64,000 bases of DNA from Sacculina carcini. Its lineage: Eukaryota; Arthropoda; Thecostraca; Sacculinidae. Shown here in pieces: positions 21,771-33,337 of the stretch. The notes beneath the pieces are model-generated. The model was not told the DNA's origin. It saw only the letters and a list, made by a program, of their open reading frames with translations, and searched no databases. The stretch covers positions 6,248,501-6,312,500 of the forward strand of contig OU696588.1 of assembly GCA_916048095.2 (NCBI GenBank), written 5' to 3'. Made by a program: the position numbers and the translations under genes. Numbering within the stretch: the first letter of the stretch is position 1; every line of letters begins with the position of its first letter.

Positions 21771-22712
21771 ATGATAATCACTTCACACAACCAAGATGAT
21801 TTGTCTACCATGTGTGTATGAACCGCAAGCTCAACCGTCTCTTATCACATGTTACCCTCATATTTTTTGTAACTCACATAAAAGTTGTAAATGAAAGCAC
21901 ACAGAGCCGTAAAGAGATATTTGGGGGCTCCTTAAAGGAAAATTATTGATAAAATTATGAGCACCTTGTACAAAAAAGCTAGTGACGATTTTGGCCACAC
22001 ATTCACTCTGTGAGCCCCTTCCCCTTACTTCTAAAGGTGTCCCTGAACATCGCGGAGCCCACGTCCGAGGGGCTGTCGATACGGCTATGAAAGCAAAAAA
22101 ACATGCTATAATTATCAATTAAATGTTCAAACCTGTATGCGATGAAACTGCAGAACAATTCGGCAGTACACTGTAACTAACTACACTACCACAACTTTGT
22201 CCATTCAAGACCGTGCATGTACATTTGATGATCGACGAAAGGGGCAGTTTGCGAGTTCAATGAACCCAACATGCATGTCATATGCGTGTACAATGCGCAC
22301 ACACATACATACATACACACACGCATATATATACACACACAAGCACACACAAGCACACACACACACACGAACACACGAATATTGCTCTCGCTGTGCGTAA
22401 ACAATGTGTATGTATGCGTGTGTGGATGTAAGTGTGCGAGTGAGCTGGATCTCAGTGAGCTGGCTATACACGTGCTATGTTTTATCCGGTTACCTCCTGA
22501 CTGATGCAAAATACAACGTGAATTAGCGGGAGAATGTTTCAAACTATTTGGCAATGAGGGCAGATCATGAGAAGTTGAGAAATTAATGACATGGACCCCT
22601 AAGATATTTTTGTCGCGGCCCCACTGCCTATAGGGCCCCAAAAGAGCGGGGCCCCCAAAAGCGCGGGGCCCTAGGCAACTGCCTACTTTGCCTATACGTT
22701 AATCCGGTCCTG
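21771..22712. other. Non-coding hAT right arm with a CA-rich tract
   Basis: No coding region. An imperfect (CA)n/(TA) tract lies at about 22300-22375. The outer ~110 bp is GGGGCCC-rich sub-terminal sequence like that at 15285-15330. Confidence 0.6.
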
Positions 22713-22817
22713 TATACGTGTGCGTATGTGTCTCTATGTATGTGCCGCAAGTGTCTATATGTTTGTGTGGCATGCGTTCTAGAATATTCCATGTAGGTTA
22801 GGTGACGTGTGTGTGCG
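22713..22817. repeat. Flanking repeat unit B
   Basis: Second copy of the sequence at 15115-15268. Similarity stops exactly where the Gypsy-A LTR is predicted to start (TGTTAGC at 22818), which helps fix that boundary. Confidence 0.7.
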
Positions 22818-23507
22818 TGTTAGCTTGCGAAAATAGTTCAGCCAATCACAGTAGCCTACGTGCTGGCGTGATCACATAGCTACCAATGGAGTGGTTACAT
22901 TTGTCTTTTGCTAGTGCCTGGCCAATTGTGCTCCAATGTTCATACGCGGTCGGGTCGATGCACACGCACAGCCAAGTTTATTTAAGTCCCGTCGCCTCGG
23001 TGCGCGGGCAGTTGGACTGGGACTTTGGCAATATCTTGACTGACAGGGCTACTCTCTGTGTCTCGCTCGCCTTGTGTCAGTTCGACCCGAGCATCGTCCG
23101 ACACATTGTGTTGGATAACGTGCTCGTTGTGATTGCCGCGCATTGGCCTAGGATATTACCTGTATTAATTGTAACGGTGCAGTAGCTGTTTCAGTGGAGG
23201 ACTCGCTACACCACTGTTACGGAATTCTGTGCCACGGCCTTCGTGCCGAGGTTTTGCTGGTCTCCGGCCTTTGATATTTATTGCGAGATTATTAACTGTA
23301 TTATTTGTAACGGTGCAGTAGCTGTTTCAGTGGAGGACTCGCTACACCACTGTTACGGAATTCTGTGCCGCGGCCTTCGTGCCGAGGTTTTGCTCGTCTC
23401 CGGTCTTGTGATATTCTTTGTACTATTGTTACTGTGTATTTATAATATATCTGCTGTGCTACACCGCTCTTTGTTATGTGCGCGCTCTGAACGAGCTTCG
23501 CGTAACA
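22818..23507 (+). repeat. Gypsy-A 5' LTR with an internal 136-bp duplication
   Basis: Begins TGTTAGC and ends GCGTAACA (complementary termini). GTAACGGTGCAGTAGCTG and the following ~100 bp occur twice, at 23171 and 23307, a 136-bp period. TTTATTTAAG near 22978 may be a promoter box. The 3' partner is absent, so the start is inferred. Confidence 0.65.
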
Positions 23508-23509
23508 AG

Positions 23510-23520
23510 TGGTGACCCCG
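23510..23520 (+). promoter_or_regulatory. Gypsy-A primer-binding site (partial tRNA-Trp match)
   Basis: TGGTGACCCCG, two bases after the LTR, matches the first 11 bases of the tRNA-Trp site; the downstream bases diverge. Confidence 0.7.
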
Positions 23521-23771
23521 TATTTTATCAGTATTGTAATTGTATTATATAAGTACTGTATTATTATAGAGTCGTGTAGTTTTCAGTAGCGTTGCGTACC
23601 GTTGATTAGCTCTCGTTCGTAGTTTGTAGCTAGTTCGCAGTTTGTAGCTAGTTCGCGGTTGTGGCTCATTCGCTTGCAGTTCTTGCCGCTTACTGTCGCA
23701 TACTAACCCAGCATGGATGGTGAAGTGAAATCAGACGCGGTGTCTGTTCCTGCCGTCATGGGTCCACCACC

Positions 23772-23941
23772 CAGAGCCGTAGAAACCGCCCCCCGTACCC
23801 CCCGGCCGGGGGCCCCGAATGTTGAGGGGCCCCTTTGCTTCACGTATTATGTGATTATGTCTAATAAATGCATTCAATATTCACAATGGGGGCCCCAAGT
23901 GTTGCCTTCGGGGGGGCCCATAATTCCTCGCAACGGCTCTG
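23772..23941. mobile_element. hAT-like MITE (170 bp) in Gypsy-A gag
   Basis: The ends CAGAGCCGT and ACGGCTCTG are inverted repeats. An exact 8-bp target duplication CCACCACC lies at 23764-23771 and 23942-23949. The sub-terminal GGGGGCCCC blocks resemble those of the large hAT at 15269-22712, a possible source of transposase. Confidence 0.88.
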
Positions 23942-24732
23942 CCACCACCCCCATTCGTGGAAAACGACCCAAGTGTGTGGATAATTCAGCTGGATCTATA
24001 TTTTGCCAGAGCAAATATTAGGCAAGAAACTCTTCGTTTCCAAACAGCCGCATCGCTTCTGCCGCCGCATCATGTCCGTGAGTTTATAGATATCATTCGT
24101 AAACCACCTGCAGACGCCTATACGCAGTTGTGCAACGCTCTACAGTCGCGACTGGGCGCGACGAATGAGAAAAAATTGCGTACGGTGCTGGAACAGCAGG
24201 AATTAGACGACCGGCGGCCCAGTCAGTTTCTCCGTCACTTGCATGACCTGACAGCGCCGTATATTTCTGACAGCGAATCGCCACTGGTACGGCAAATATT
24301 TCTGAAGGCGATGCCAGATGCTGTCACTCTATTCCTGCAATTTTTGCCACCGGAGACGCCGCTAGAAACCCTGGCTGGCACAGCGGATCGAGTGTTGACT
24401 GCACTGCCGAGTGCCAGCCTTGCAATAAACGCAGTGAGTCCACCTGAGCACGGCTGCAATTTCGCTAACGAGCTGGCTGAAATGCGACAGTGTTTGAACC
24501 AGCTGCAGCGCCAAGTCAGAAAGCTCGCAGTGCGGCAGACTGCCTCGCCAGCCTCGCAACAGGTGCCGTCTCGCGTAACGAGGCACAAATCTCCGCGACC
24601 GGTAAAGTCTCGGTCACACTCTGTGGCAAAAGACGAGGAATCCACCACAGATGGCGAGAGGACCAACCTTTGTTGGTATCATTACAATTTCGGCGAGAAA
24701 GCGCGCTCGTGCGAAAAACATTGCAGACATTA

Positions 24733-24739
24733 TTTAAAT
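24733..24739 (+). promoter_or_regulatory. -1 frameshift heptamer TTTAAAT
   Basis: T TTA AAT is in phase with gag, immediately before the TGA at 24740-24742. The protease frame continues in -1. Confidence 0.78.
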
Positions 24740-25453
24740 TGATCCCGAGAGGAGAATGTCTGCCAAATTCTTCTCTCGCAAACATCACAGGCAGCCACAA
24801 AAATTCACTGTTTTTCGTCCGGGACCAGGTATCAAGCATTTCCTTTTTGATAGACACCGGGGCGCAGTATAGTATCGTGTCAACGCGTCATTATCCATCC
24901 AATGACAAGTCTTCATTGTGCCTGCAAGCTGTCAATAACAGTGCTATACGCACACATGGTTCTAAAGCGCTCACAGTATCACTCGGTCTGCGTAGAAATT
25001 TTCCGTGGACATTTATCTTAGCTGATATTGACATATCGATAATCGGGTGTGATTTCCTTTCGCATCATGATATTAGCGTTAACCCAAGAAAGTGCGAGCT
25101 TATCGATAATACCACGCAGCTCAAGGTTCGAGGTTCTGGCTCACATGCGCCTTTGCTGATCTCCGTGTCCATGTCTGGTCACCATGAGAACTACCAGGCC
25201 ATTGTCAAACGATTCCCAGAGCTTTTGTCGCCTTCCGTCACTTCTGACGTTTCGAAACACGGTGTTTTTCACCGAATTCATACACATGGTAAGCCTGTGT
25301 TTTGTCGACCTCGAAAACTTGATTCTGCTAGGCTGAAAATTGCCAAAGCGGAGTTTGAAAAGATGCTGGCACAGGGTATAATACGACCGAGTAACAGTCC
25401 TTATGCATCGGCACTCAATCTTGTTCCGAAACGGGCATCTTCCGATTGGCGGC
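24739..25453 (+). pseudogene. pol: Gypsy-A pol, piece 1 (protease and RT start)
   Basis: The -1 frame after gag carries FLIDTGAQYSIV (aspartic protease, near 24846), then LRRNFPWTFILADIDISIIGCDFLSHHDI and the linker up to ASALNLVPKRASSDWR. It is cut at 25453 by Gypsy-B in the middle of a conserved RT motif and resumes at 35185 with RPCGDYRAL. No stop occurs in this piece. Confidence 0.88.
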
Positions 25454-25705
25454 TGTTCAAGTTGTAGTCAATGGTTAACCGAGACACGTCATATATTCTG
25501 AACTCAATAGCAAGCGCAGGTAAGACAACGACACTGGTCCATTGGACCCACACAACACGCACGTACACACTCGAACACAATCCAATAGATACTGTCGTCA
25601 ACGTCTTTCAGACGCAGACCAAAACCCCCTTTGTCACGAGCTTCGGTTCAACGGGTTCATCGACCCCGCAATGCGATGACTCATCGAGCTGCGCTCACTC
25701 ACACA
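25454..25705 (-). repeat. Gypsy-B 3' LTR
   Basis: 252 bp, TGTTCAAG...TCACACA on the plus strand, nearly identical to 34933-35184. Confidence 0.92.
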
Positions 25706-28434
25706 CCCTAGTCATGGACATGACTTCAATTAACCGCTGAGGACGACGGGTGTTTCTTGACGACCGCCGAAGTTGACCCTCTGCTTGTTCCTTTTCCGCT
25801 GCATCACTTGTTGGTGCAATGCGAGTACGTTGTCCATTTTCGGCTGAATCTTGATTGACGTGACCGTGTCTGCGACTTACATGTCGCCGGTTTCGAGCTA
25901 CGACTCGTCCGCTAGCCATCTTGATTAAGTAGCGTCGGTGAGGTAGCTGCTCGATCACAATCCCATGCCGATTCCGTTCCTTGGTGATGTGGCATTGTAT
26001 CGCTACGTGACTTCCTGTCGCGATGTCACTTAGATCTCGAGCACTCTGGTTGTACTTTTCGTCTGTTTTCATTATTCGGTCCTGTTCGCGTTTTTAGATC
26101 TGCTCATTTGATTGCTGCCACATGCCTTTAAATTGGCGTCGGTGTGCAGGGATGAAATCTCTAACGGGACGGCCATAGAGTATTTCTGCAGGTGACCTTC
26201 CATCTGGTCCAGGTGTGTTTCTTTGCTGCAATATACCTCTGCACCAATCATGTTCGTTCAATTGCTTTTTGTCTTCACACCAACACTTTTTTATAAGAGC
26301 TTTTGCTGATTTTACTGCTGCCTCCGCCCTGCCATTAGACTGCGGATAGTGTGGTGAGGAGCGAACATGTGATATTTTCCACTTGTTGACGAATTGATGG
26401 AACTCGCCAGATGTGAACTGAGGTCCACCGTCTGGATACAATATCGCTGCTACTCCCACCATGCAGAAAATTGTGCGAAGTGTCGATAAAAATTTATTTG
26501 TGACGGATGTTTGTCCAAGGTCGTTGACAAATTGCCAGCCAGATAGATGATCCACCAGCACCACGAATTTATGGCTTCCGTATTCGACAAAATCGACCGA
26601 AACGTGTTCAAACGGTCTTGTAGGTTTCTCGTGATGGCGGATGGTCTCTTTTGGTTGTGATGGTAAGTACACTTGACACTTTTTGTAATGTATTGTGATG
26701 TTGTCAATACGTTCATCGATCCCAGGCCAATAAACAATATCCCGCGCACGTTGTTTTGTTTTTTCTTTACCAGCATGACCAGCGTGTAGTTTTTGCAGAA
26801 TTTCTTTTCGCATGCCCGCTGGTATGACGAGCCGTCTTCCATAAGATATGAAGTCATCATCAATATAGAGATGCTCGTGCACCGGCCAATATCGACTGAT
26901 AATGGGGTCCACATCGCATTTGCTAGTGGGAAATCCTTTCATTATGTTTTTTTCGCAGCATTTTCATCTCGGCGTCGGAAGCGGATATGTCGTGCAATTT
27001 TCGTAATTCAACATCTGATATAGCTGCGTCTGTCGAAATTGTCGCTATGATAGAAAACTCTTCACCCATTTCTCCGGGAGCACCAACGGAAGATACAGGA
27101 AAACGCGATAACGCGTCCGCTGCGGCGTGATCTTTTCCTGGCGTCCATTGTGCCGAGAATGGTCCAAGCTCTTTAAGCCTCAATCTCAAGCGCTGAATCC
27201 GAGGGTTCGCTAGGTCATCGATAGATTTTGAGTTTAAAATCGGTACCAAAGGACGATGATGAGTGATTACTTCAAAATGTTGTAGACCGGAGAGAAACAT
27301 GCGACATTTTCTGAACGCCCAAACAATAGCCAACAACTCCAGCTCAATAGCAGCATATCTAGATTCCGCATCAGTGAGGAAGCGGGAGCCACACTGTATG
27401 ACGCATAATTTGCCGTCATCTTGTTTCTGCTGCAGGACAAATCCCAAGCCGTGCAGTCGACTGGCGTCCGTGCGTAAGAAAGTCGGAGCATCTTGCTGAA
27501 AATATTTGAGTATTGTCGGTGATGATAGAGCTTCACGAGCTCGTTTGAAGCACTCGGTGTGATGATTTTCCCAAACAAACAATCTTTTTGCGCTCAATAA
27601 GTCGCGCAGAGGTGTGAGCCGTTTCGATAGCTCAGGTGAAAACGATCCGATCTGATTGCACAATCCGAAGAACGATCTCAGACCTGTTACGTCGGTTGGA
27701 GCCGGAAATTGCGCAATGGTATCATACAAGTCTGGGTCAATGCTGTACCCTTCTGCGTTCGGCACAAATCCGGCGAACTTGCACTGTGCTTGCATATACT
27801 GCGCTTTAGTAATATTCAGTGTGATACTTTTTTCGCGACATCTCAACAAAAAACTACGCACGCGCGTCTGCAACTCCTGCTTTGTGCGGCCGTATATTAT
27901 GACGTCGTCGACAAGACGCTGGATGCACGGCAGTCCTTCCAGTGATTCATCCATGCGCCGATTGTAATGATCTGATATGGAAGAGATACCATACGGAGCG
28001 CGCTTGAACATGTATCTGCCGTTCGGTGTAATACACGTCGTGAGTGCTTGGCTGTTAGCATCGAGCGGACATTGATGATAACCCTTTTTCGCATCAAATA
28101 TTGCGAAAATTTTTGCCTCTGACGCAATAATTGATGCAACGCATTCCGAGGGAGTGCCGGACTGAAAAAGTTCACTTTTCACACATTTGTTCAATTTGGT
28201 GAGGTCCACACACAGACGAACACCTCCATTTTTTTCGGCGTGACTACAATTGGTGAGCACCAATCTGTAGGTTCAGTTACAGGTGATATAATTCCTTGTT
28301 CTTGTAATTGCTGAATCTCGTCTTTAAGTGCTTGTAGTGGAAGTGGTACTCTGCGTGGTGCTGAGACACTATGCGGAATTGCGTCCTCTCGCAATTTTAT
28401 TTTGAATGTCTCGCCAGTCAGAACTTTCATTTCA
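25695..28434 (-). pseudogene. pol: Gypsy-B pol (RT, RNase H, integrase), broken
   Basis: Reading from 28434 down: RT with VSAPRRVPLP, AIFDAKKGYHQCPLD, APYGISS and the catalytic LVDD; RNase H with RTDASRLHGLGFV and DALSRFP; integrase with GHAGKEKTKQRAR, VDFVEYG, DGGPQFTS and HYPQSNGRAEAAVK; and a basic C-terminus that ends a few codons inside the 3' LTR. Frame changes lie at A-runs near 28228 and 26948, and a stop at 26094-26096. The zinc-finger region of integrase lacks one expected Cys (reads KKCQVYLP). Confidence 0.88.
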
Positions 28435-28439
28435 TCGCT

Positions 28440-28599
28440 TGTTATGTTATTACGATCAAATAACCCAATAACACAACTGAATATATTTATATAAACGGTA
28501 ACGAACTTGGTCAAATTAACTAACCACAAAACCACCAGAATATCTCAGCAATATCTCAATCACATCGCATTAATCTCCAACGACCACAATCCCAAAACA
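28440..28599 (-). repeat. Gypsy-C 3' LTR
   Basis: 160 bp, TGTTATG...AAAACA on the plus strand. Confidence 0.92.
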
Positions 28600-28630
28600 C
28601 GCCTCCACCGTGAATGTCGCTCTCGCGTCA

Positions 28631-31600
28631 TTATCGCTTCCCCGCTACTGATGATGCCAGACCGGCACCATACACCTCCCCTTCAGTCTGTCGCTTGATG
28701 GGGCAGACGTAATCCTTCAGATAGCCGGGACGACGAGTTCGGGAAGGTCTTCCATCGCGTTGGCTCCTCCTCGGATGATCGACCTGTTCACGATTCTGAG
28801 GATCAACGTGATCCACAGTGACCGGGGCATTGGCGATGTCGCTCCGCTCTGGGTTGACAACCGTCGGTCTCGTCTCCAAAAACAGATAGCACCGGTTTCG
28901 GATAGGTATGCGTCCGCTGGGAATTCGTAGGGCGTAATTGCGATGATCACGTATACCAACGACAGTGTCCTTACGCTGCCACTGCTTTGTAGTCTGATCC
29001 TGTATGTACAAGTCTTGGCCCACCTTCAGTCGAGGAAGGGGTTTCGACGTCCTGTTGTACTCTTCCTGTGCCTTCTTCTGCTCCACCTCCCTCACCGTGT
29101 CACAGACGTCTGCACACCGCTGCCATTCCTGTGAGAAGGCTGTATGATGAGTCGGTACCTGGGAACGAATGGGGTGTCCGAACAAGACTTGTGCTGGAGA
29201 TCGTCCGTCCCGTCCTGGAGTATTCCACATCTCCACAAGACCCTCGGTGAAGGCATCAGTATCTAAGTTTCCGTTCAGCGTTGTTTTTTTCACCAGAAGC
29301 TTTATCTTCTTCATAGTAGCCTCCGCGTGACCATTTCCTTGTGGATACTCTGGACTGCTCATGTGATGATCCACGTGCCAGCGTTTGAAAAACTCAGCTG
29401 CTCGCCGCGACGTGTACTGTGGTCCTCCATCGCTGCGAAGTCGATTCGGGGCTAAAAACATCGCGAATAATCGCCGCATTGTTTTGATGAGGTGAAGTGA
29501 TGTGGAGTCGCCTCTCGGACAGTCGACGACCACCGGCCAGTTGGACAGTCGATCAACATACACGAGGTACGTTCGACCGGCGTAGGTGAAGTAATCCGAA
29601 GACACACTTTCGAACACACGAGTAGGCACATCATCGCACAAATATTCCTCCTTCTGAATGCTTCTACGGTGCGTTACGCAATGCTGACATGAAGACACGA
29701 TCAACTTTATTTCGTTGTTGATTGTTGGCCAATATACCGCTTGTCGCGCGCGTTGCATTGTCCTCACGATTCCTTGATGACTGGCGTGTAACGAATTGAG
29801 TACTTCGCGTCGCAGAGCACGCGGCACGACTAATCGACATCCATAGAGTATAACATCTCTATCCAGACGTAAATCGTTACGTACATTCCAGTACGGACGC
29901 ATCAGTTCCTCTGTCTGATACTTTTCTGCTGGGAAACCACGTCTCACTGTGTTGAACAAAGTCCGGTATTCATGATCTGATTTACCGGCCTCGATGATGC
30001 GATTCAGAAGAAGATCACCTGATTCTGTTTGCGATTCAGCTTGCTCATCCAACAGGCGTGATATCGTGATGGAATGCTCAAATTTTCCGCCGGTTTCATC
30101 GCAAACTGCCGAATCAATGTTCTCGTCACTGGAAATCGGCAGTGGCGAGCGGGTTAGGCAATCCGCAGTTACGTGTTCCTTCCCTGCTTTCCAAACGGCT
30201 TCAAACCTCAAGTGCGATAGCTTGGTTCTCATACGCTGCAAGCGCGGGCTGCTTATTTCCGCGATACTTTTTGTGTTCAGGATGGGCAAGAGTGGTTTGT
30301 GGTCTGTCATGATGACGACTTTCTTGGCGCCAGCAAGATAATTATTTGCTCTGTGGCAGACCCATACGACTGCCAACATTTCCTGTTCCACGGCAGCGTA
30401 CCTGGTTTCAGTTTCCGTAAGGGCGCGCGAACCACGCTGAACCAGTCTCCAGCGCTGCTGTTCGTCCATTTGACGTACAAGAAAACCGAGACCGTGCAAA
30501 CGAGCAGCATCAGTCTCAACCACCGTCTGTCTCGAGGGCTCGTAGAAATCCAATACAGGAGGTGACGTCAGGGCTCTTTTTGTTGCCTCAAACGGCGGTG
30601 TGTGTATGGCCTCGTCCCAACGCCATTCAACATCCTTTCGCAGTAAATGCCTCAATGGTGCTGTGGTGCTGGCTATCTCAGTTGAAAATTGAGATAACTT
30701 CTAACCAAACCAAGAAACGATCTGACCTCCCTGACGTTCGATGGACGGGGAAACTTGGAAATTGCCTCCAGTTTCTTATCATCCACACAATATCCATCTT
30801 TGTCGATCACGAAACCACAATATTGTACGCGAGACTCAGCGAATGTGAATTTCTGCTTGTTCAATGTGATGCCATGTTCTCGACATCGGTGGAGAACGTT
30901 CCACACATTTTTCAAGTGTTCGTCGTATGTAGTGTCGTATACGAGAATAGCATCAACAATTTTATTCATGTTGGCCAGGCCGGCCAGAGCCATATCACAA
31001 CGCTGATTATACACGTCACCGCTGGAGATGAGACCCATTGGGGCACGTTTCAACCGGTAGCGACCCCACGGCGTCATGAAACACGTCAAATCACGGTCAT
31101 GTTCATGTATGCCGATCTGAAAATACCCATGTTTCGCGTCCAATGTCGACAAGTAACGACATCCGGGTTTGATGCTAGACACCGCATCAAGCGGGACCCT
31201 GACAGGATATGCAGGCCGAAGCACGTATTGGTTCAATTTAGTTAAGTCGATGGTCAGACGACATCCGATAATTTTTCCGTCACTGCTGCGTTTCGGTACT
31301 GGTACTACAGGGTGGCACCATTCGGTCGAATGGGTGATATGTTCGATGACATCCTGTTTAATCAGTTCGTCTAGATGACGCTTGATGTGCTCGCGGTACC
31401 CGACTGGAATGTTCCGCGGTGCGTAAACGCTCGTTGCGCATGCATTTTCGGCTAACGAAATGCGCATGGGAGGCCCCTTCATGCACCTCAACGGACCATC
31501 TTCGTTGAACACATCAGGAAAAGCGAGCCGCAATGCATTCGCATGATGGCGCCGCTCCATAGTTGTTGGCTCTCGTGCATGCGGCCATATTGGTCTCGAG

Positions 31601-32388
31601 CTTTTAATCTCTCGTTTTTCAGACACGGTGTCGGACATTTCTCTGCGCTGGTTGTCGTCGTTCGATGGTGCTCCGGCCGGACATCCCTCGTTGTTGTTGC
31701 GTGACAACGCTGCGGCAGATGCTATATAATTACCGCCTTTCGAGACTGACACCGACTGCATCTTCCCAGCCCTGACGCAGGTAGAGTTGGTACATACTGC
31801 CTGGCTGCTTGAGGGATACTCCGGCAGCTGCTGAGGAAAAGCGCGGTGAATAATACGCAGGTCAACTGTGTCAGACCACGATAGGAGAGCAATTGTTGCG
31901 GCAGGAACCACGTACAATGTTGTGATACACGTTGCGTCTCCCAATCGCAGAGTCGTCTCGCATGTGCCGGAACAGTGAAGACGACCGCCATCCGCCGAAC
32001 ATAGGCGCGCTGCACGTGTAGTCAAAGAAGTCGTTTTGATTCCCAGCTTGGCTGCCACAGCAGAATTTATGACACTGCATTCGGCGCCAGTGTCAGCGAT
32101 CCAGCGTATATCGACCGACCGTCCTTGACTAGGCTTCACGTTGATGCTGATTGCGGGCGCTCGCTTTCCTTTTTGCTTCTGTCGTACGTCACCCACACGA
32201 ATGCGTCGTACTTGTTCGTTTGAGTCGGCCTGAACAATCCGTTGACGTCTGTTGGTTTTGTGGGATCCTCTGCGGTTACTGCTACGACATACCTTCGCAT
32301 AATGTCCGTTTTTCCGCATATACGACAGGCCTTGCCGTACGCGGGACATTTCTGGCCACCGCTGCATTTCGATCCACACTTGGTGCAA
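28631..32388 (-). pseudogene. pol: Gypsy-C pol (protease to integrase), broken
   Basis: From 32388 down: second half of the zinc knuckle (NGHYAKVC), protease IRWIADTGAECSVI, RT with STLDAKHGYFQIGI, APMGLISSGD, then KIVDAILVY in place of the expected V-D-D: the second catalytic Asp is Ala. RNase H follows (VETDAARLHGLGFL, AVEQEMLAVVW), then integrase with H/C residues around HASHQGIVRTMQRARQ, SSDYFTYAG, DGGPQYTS and PQGNGHAEATMK. A frame change near 30690 separates RT from RNase H. The C-terminus is longer than in Gypsy-D and ends at 28631. Confidence 0.9.
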
Positions 32389-33169
32389 TTTTGCTTGTCG
32401 CTATGACTGGCGTCCGCCTTTTTCAGGTGATTGTGGGATACCGCTCTGCACGATTCGCCCTTAATTTGCGAAGAGTTTGTTTTTGCTGCCTCAGATGAAC
32501 GACATATATCGATCGCCCTCATCAAATTCATGTCTTTCTCGCGAAGCATGTGAGTCAGTGCCTGTTCATCACCTGTCCCCATCATAATTTTGTCACGAAG
32601 TCTATGATCACTGCAGACCGTGCGAAAATCGCAGAAGGACTGTATCTCTTTTACTGCACACAAAAACGTATCGAAAGATTCACCGGGCTGTTGAGATCTG
32701 AGATAAAATTCCCTCCGGTCGATTACAATATTGCGTTGTGCTCGTAAGTGCTGGTCCATCTGAGTGATGCACTGATCCATGTCGGAACCCTGACTGATGT
32801 TCAGACTGAATCGCAATATACGCGACCAGTCATCATCGACTGACGCGTGCAACACTGCCTGTTGTTCTTTTGGCGGGAGCTTGTCTAGATTTGACAACGC
32901 GACATAGCCCATTATTTTGTACCTCCACGTATCAAAATCGCGCAATGAACAATCTGCATGCAACACTGGAGTGGAATTCGCAGGTAATTTCACCGTCTTA
33001 TTCTGAGATTCAGAGCTATTTTGATTTTGCGATTTGAATGACTAGCCCTTGCTTGCTGAAGTTGTTGCTCTAACATTCGTTCTCTTTTAATGTTTTGGTC
33101 CACCAATTGTGCGACCAGACTAGTTAGCTTAGAAATTTGATCATCCGTTGCCGCTGTGGGCTGCGCCAT
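32136..33169 (-). pseudogene. gag: Gypsy-C gag, broken
   Basis: The ATG at 33169 uses the last base of the LTR. It starts MAQPTAATDDQISKL with a coiled-coil-like stretch, shifts frame near 33045, then shows VLHADCSLRDFDTWRYKIMG, DRREFYLRSQQPGESFDTFL and a Cys-rich CTKCGSKC...CPAYGKACRICGK block. A second frameshift at an A5 run near 32313 moves the zinc knuckle's second half into the pol frame; in Gypsy-D this is one continuous frame. Confidence 0.87.
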
Positions 33170-33332
33170 GTTATGTTATTACGATCAAACAACCCAATAA
33201 CACAACTGAATATATATATATATATAAACGGTAACGAACTTGGTCAAATGAACTAACCACAAAACCACCAGAATATCTCAGCAATATCTCAATCACATCG
33301 CATTAATCTCCAACGACCACAATCCCAAAACA
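33169..33332 (-). repeat. Gypsy-C 5' LTR
   Basis: 164 bp with TGT...ACA ends. On the minus strand it is followed directly by the primer site TGGCGCAGCC, which begins inside the gag start codon. Confidence 0.92.
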
Positions 33333-33337
33333 TCGCT

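Larger units (their letters stand above)
15269..22712 (-). mobile_element. hAT-type DNA transposon, truncated transposase, split by Gypsy-F
   Basis: The ends are CAGGGCCGGATTAA (15269) and its near-complement TTAATCCGGTCCTG (22712). An 8-bp target duplication TATACGTG lies at 15261-15268 and 22713-22720. An 8-bp TSD with CAGGG ends is diagnostic of hAT. Sub-terminal GGGGCCC-rich sequence is shared by both ends. The transposase reads on the minus strand and lacks its C-terminal catalytic part, so this is an internal-deletion derivative. Confidence 0.88.
23713..24742 (+). pseudogene. gag: Gypsy-A gag, interrupted by a MITE
   Basis: Starts ATG 23713 and ends Leu-Asn-stop at 24742. The capsid-like core is present after the MITE: FVENDPSVWIIQLDLYFARANI, LLPPHHVREFIDIIRK and RRPSQFLRHL. 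A coiled-coil-like stretch and WYHYNFG...C..HC near the end match the Gypsy-1 and Gypsy-F Gag. The only break seen is the 170-bp MITE with its 8-bp duplication (178 bp added, not a multiple of three), which shifts the frame. Confidence 0.88.
28440..33332 (-). mobile_element. Gypsy-C: single-frame gag-pol Ty3/Gypsy element, inactive
   Basis: Minus-strand element with 160- and 164-bp LTRs (28440-28599 and 33169-33332) and target duplication TCGCT (28435-28439 and 33333-33337). It lies inside Gypsy-B between protease and RT. The LTRs differ mainly in the length of a TA run. It is related to Gypsy-D throughout gag-pol. Confidence 0.92.
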
